A DNA stretch of 13,745 nt, taken from the NCBI GenBank assembly GCA_002494015.1, contig DLAR01000056.1, positions 1-13,745 on the forward strand. Direction: 5' to 3'. How positions within the stretch are numbered: the first letter of the stretch is position 1; every line of letters begins with the position of its first letter. Below the pieces are notes generated by a model. That model had not been told where the DNA came from and searched no databases. It was given only the letters and a program-made list of their open reading frames with translations. This stretch comes from Porphyromonadaceae bacterium UBA7042. GTDB taxonomy: Bacteria; Bacteroidota; Bacteroidia; Bacteroidales; Muribaculaceae. A program made the position numbers and the translations under genes. Shown here one piece after another: positions 13,741 to 13,745 of the stretch.

Positions 13741-13745
13741 ACAAA

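Noticed and set aside
1..13745. tRNA, rRNA, CRISPR array, transposase, toxin-antitoxin or phage-defence genes
   Set aside because: Read for these on both strands; no cloverleaf, spaced repeat array or characteristic protein motif was found.

Overview
The window looks like chromosomal DNA from a Bacteroidales bacterium, possibly of the Muribaculaceae. The evidence is the Bacteroidetes-type -7 promoter box (TAnnTTTG) at several gene starts, the lack of strong Shine-Dalgarno sequences, lipoprotein signals with acidic residues after the cysteine, and a DUF4493/PCMD surface lipoprotein, a family found almost only in this phylum. All convincing genes are on the + strand. Family names come from reading motifs by eye; no database search was run.

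Left part (1-4400): a perfect 24-bp inverted repeat at the window edge, then a water-selective aquaporin (aqpZ-like), a small lipoprotein of unknown family, an 841-residue DUF4493/PCMD lipoprotein, and a 57-residue single-pass membrane protein that has its own promoter box and intrinsic terminator. Next (4389-5690) comes an exported NlpC/P60 cell-wall peptidase of the YkfC type with two SH3b-like domains. It has a good promoter and a GC-rich hairpin in its leader.

Centre (5702-11786): a heavy-metal efflux operon. The order is a His/Cys-rich exported protein, a periplasmic adaptor lipoprotein with His-rich ends (CzcB/CusB type), an HME-type RND pump (CzcA/CusA type) and a TolC-like outer-membrane channel that overlaps the pump gene by 4 bp. 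It starts at one or two -7 boxes and ends at a strong hairpin plus T-run. Together these form a tripartite pump spanning both membranes, with a candidate metal-binding accessory protein made first. No metal-sensing regulator lies in the window.

Right part (11787-13745): a perfect -7 box is followed at once by a terminator-like hairpin with T7, then about 410 bp without a credible gene but with many inverted repeats, then two glycosyltransferases (GT2 of the LPS-core beta-glucosyltransferase type, and GT32) separated by 2 bp. Two 9-bp inverted repeats interlock in a pseudoknot-like arrangement that reaches the GT2 start codon. This leader is the best candidate for something undescribed: an RNA-level control region for a surface-glycan operon. 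The window ends in an AT-rich imperfect repeat that might be the edge of a mobile element.
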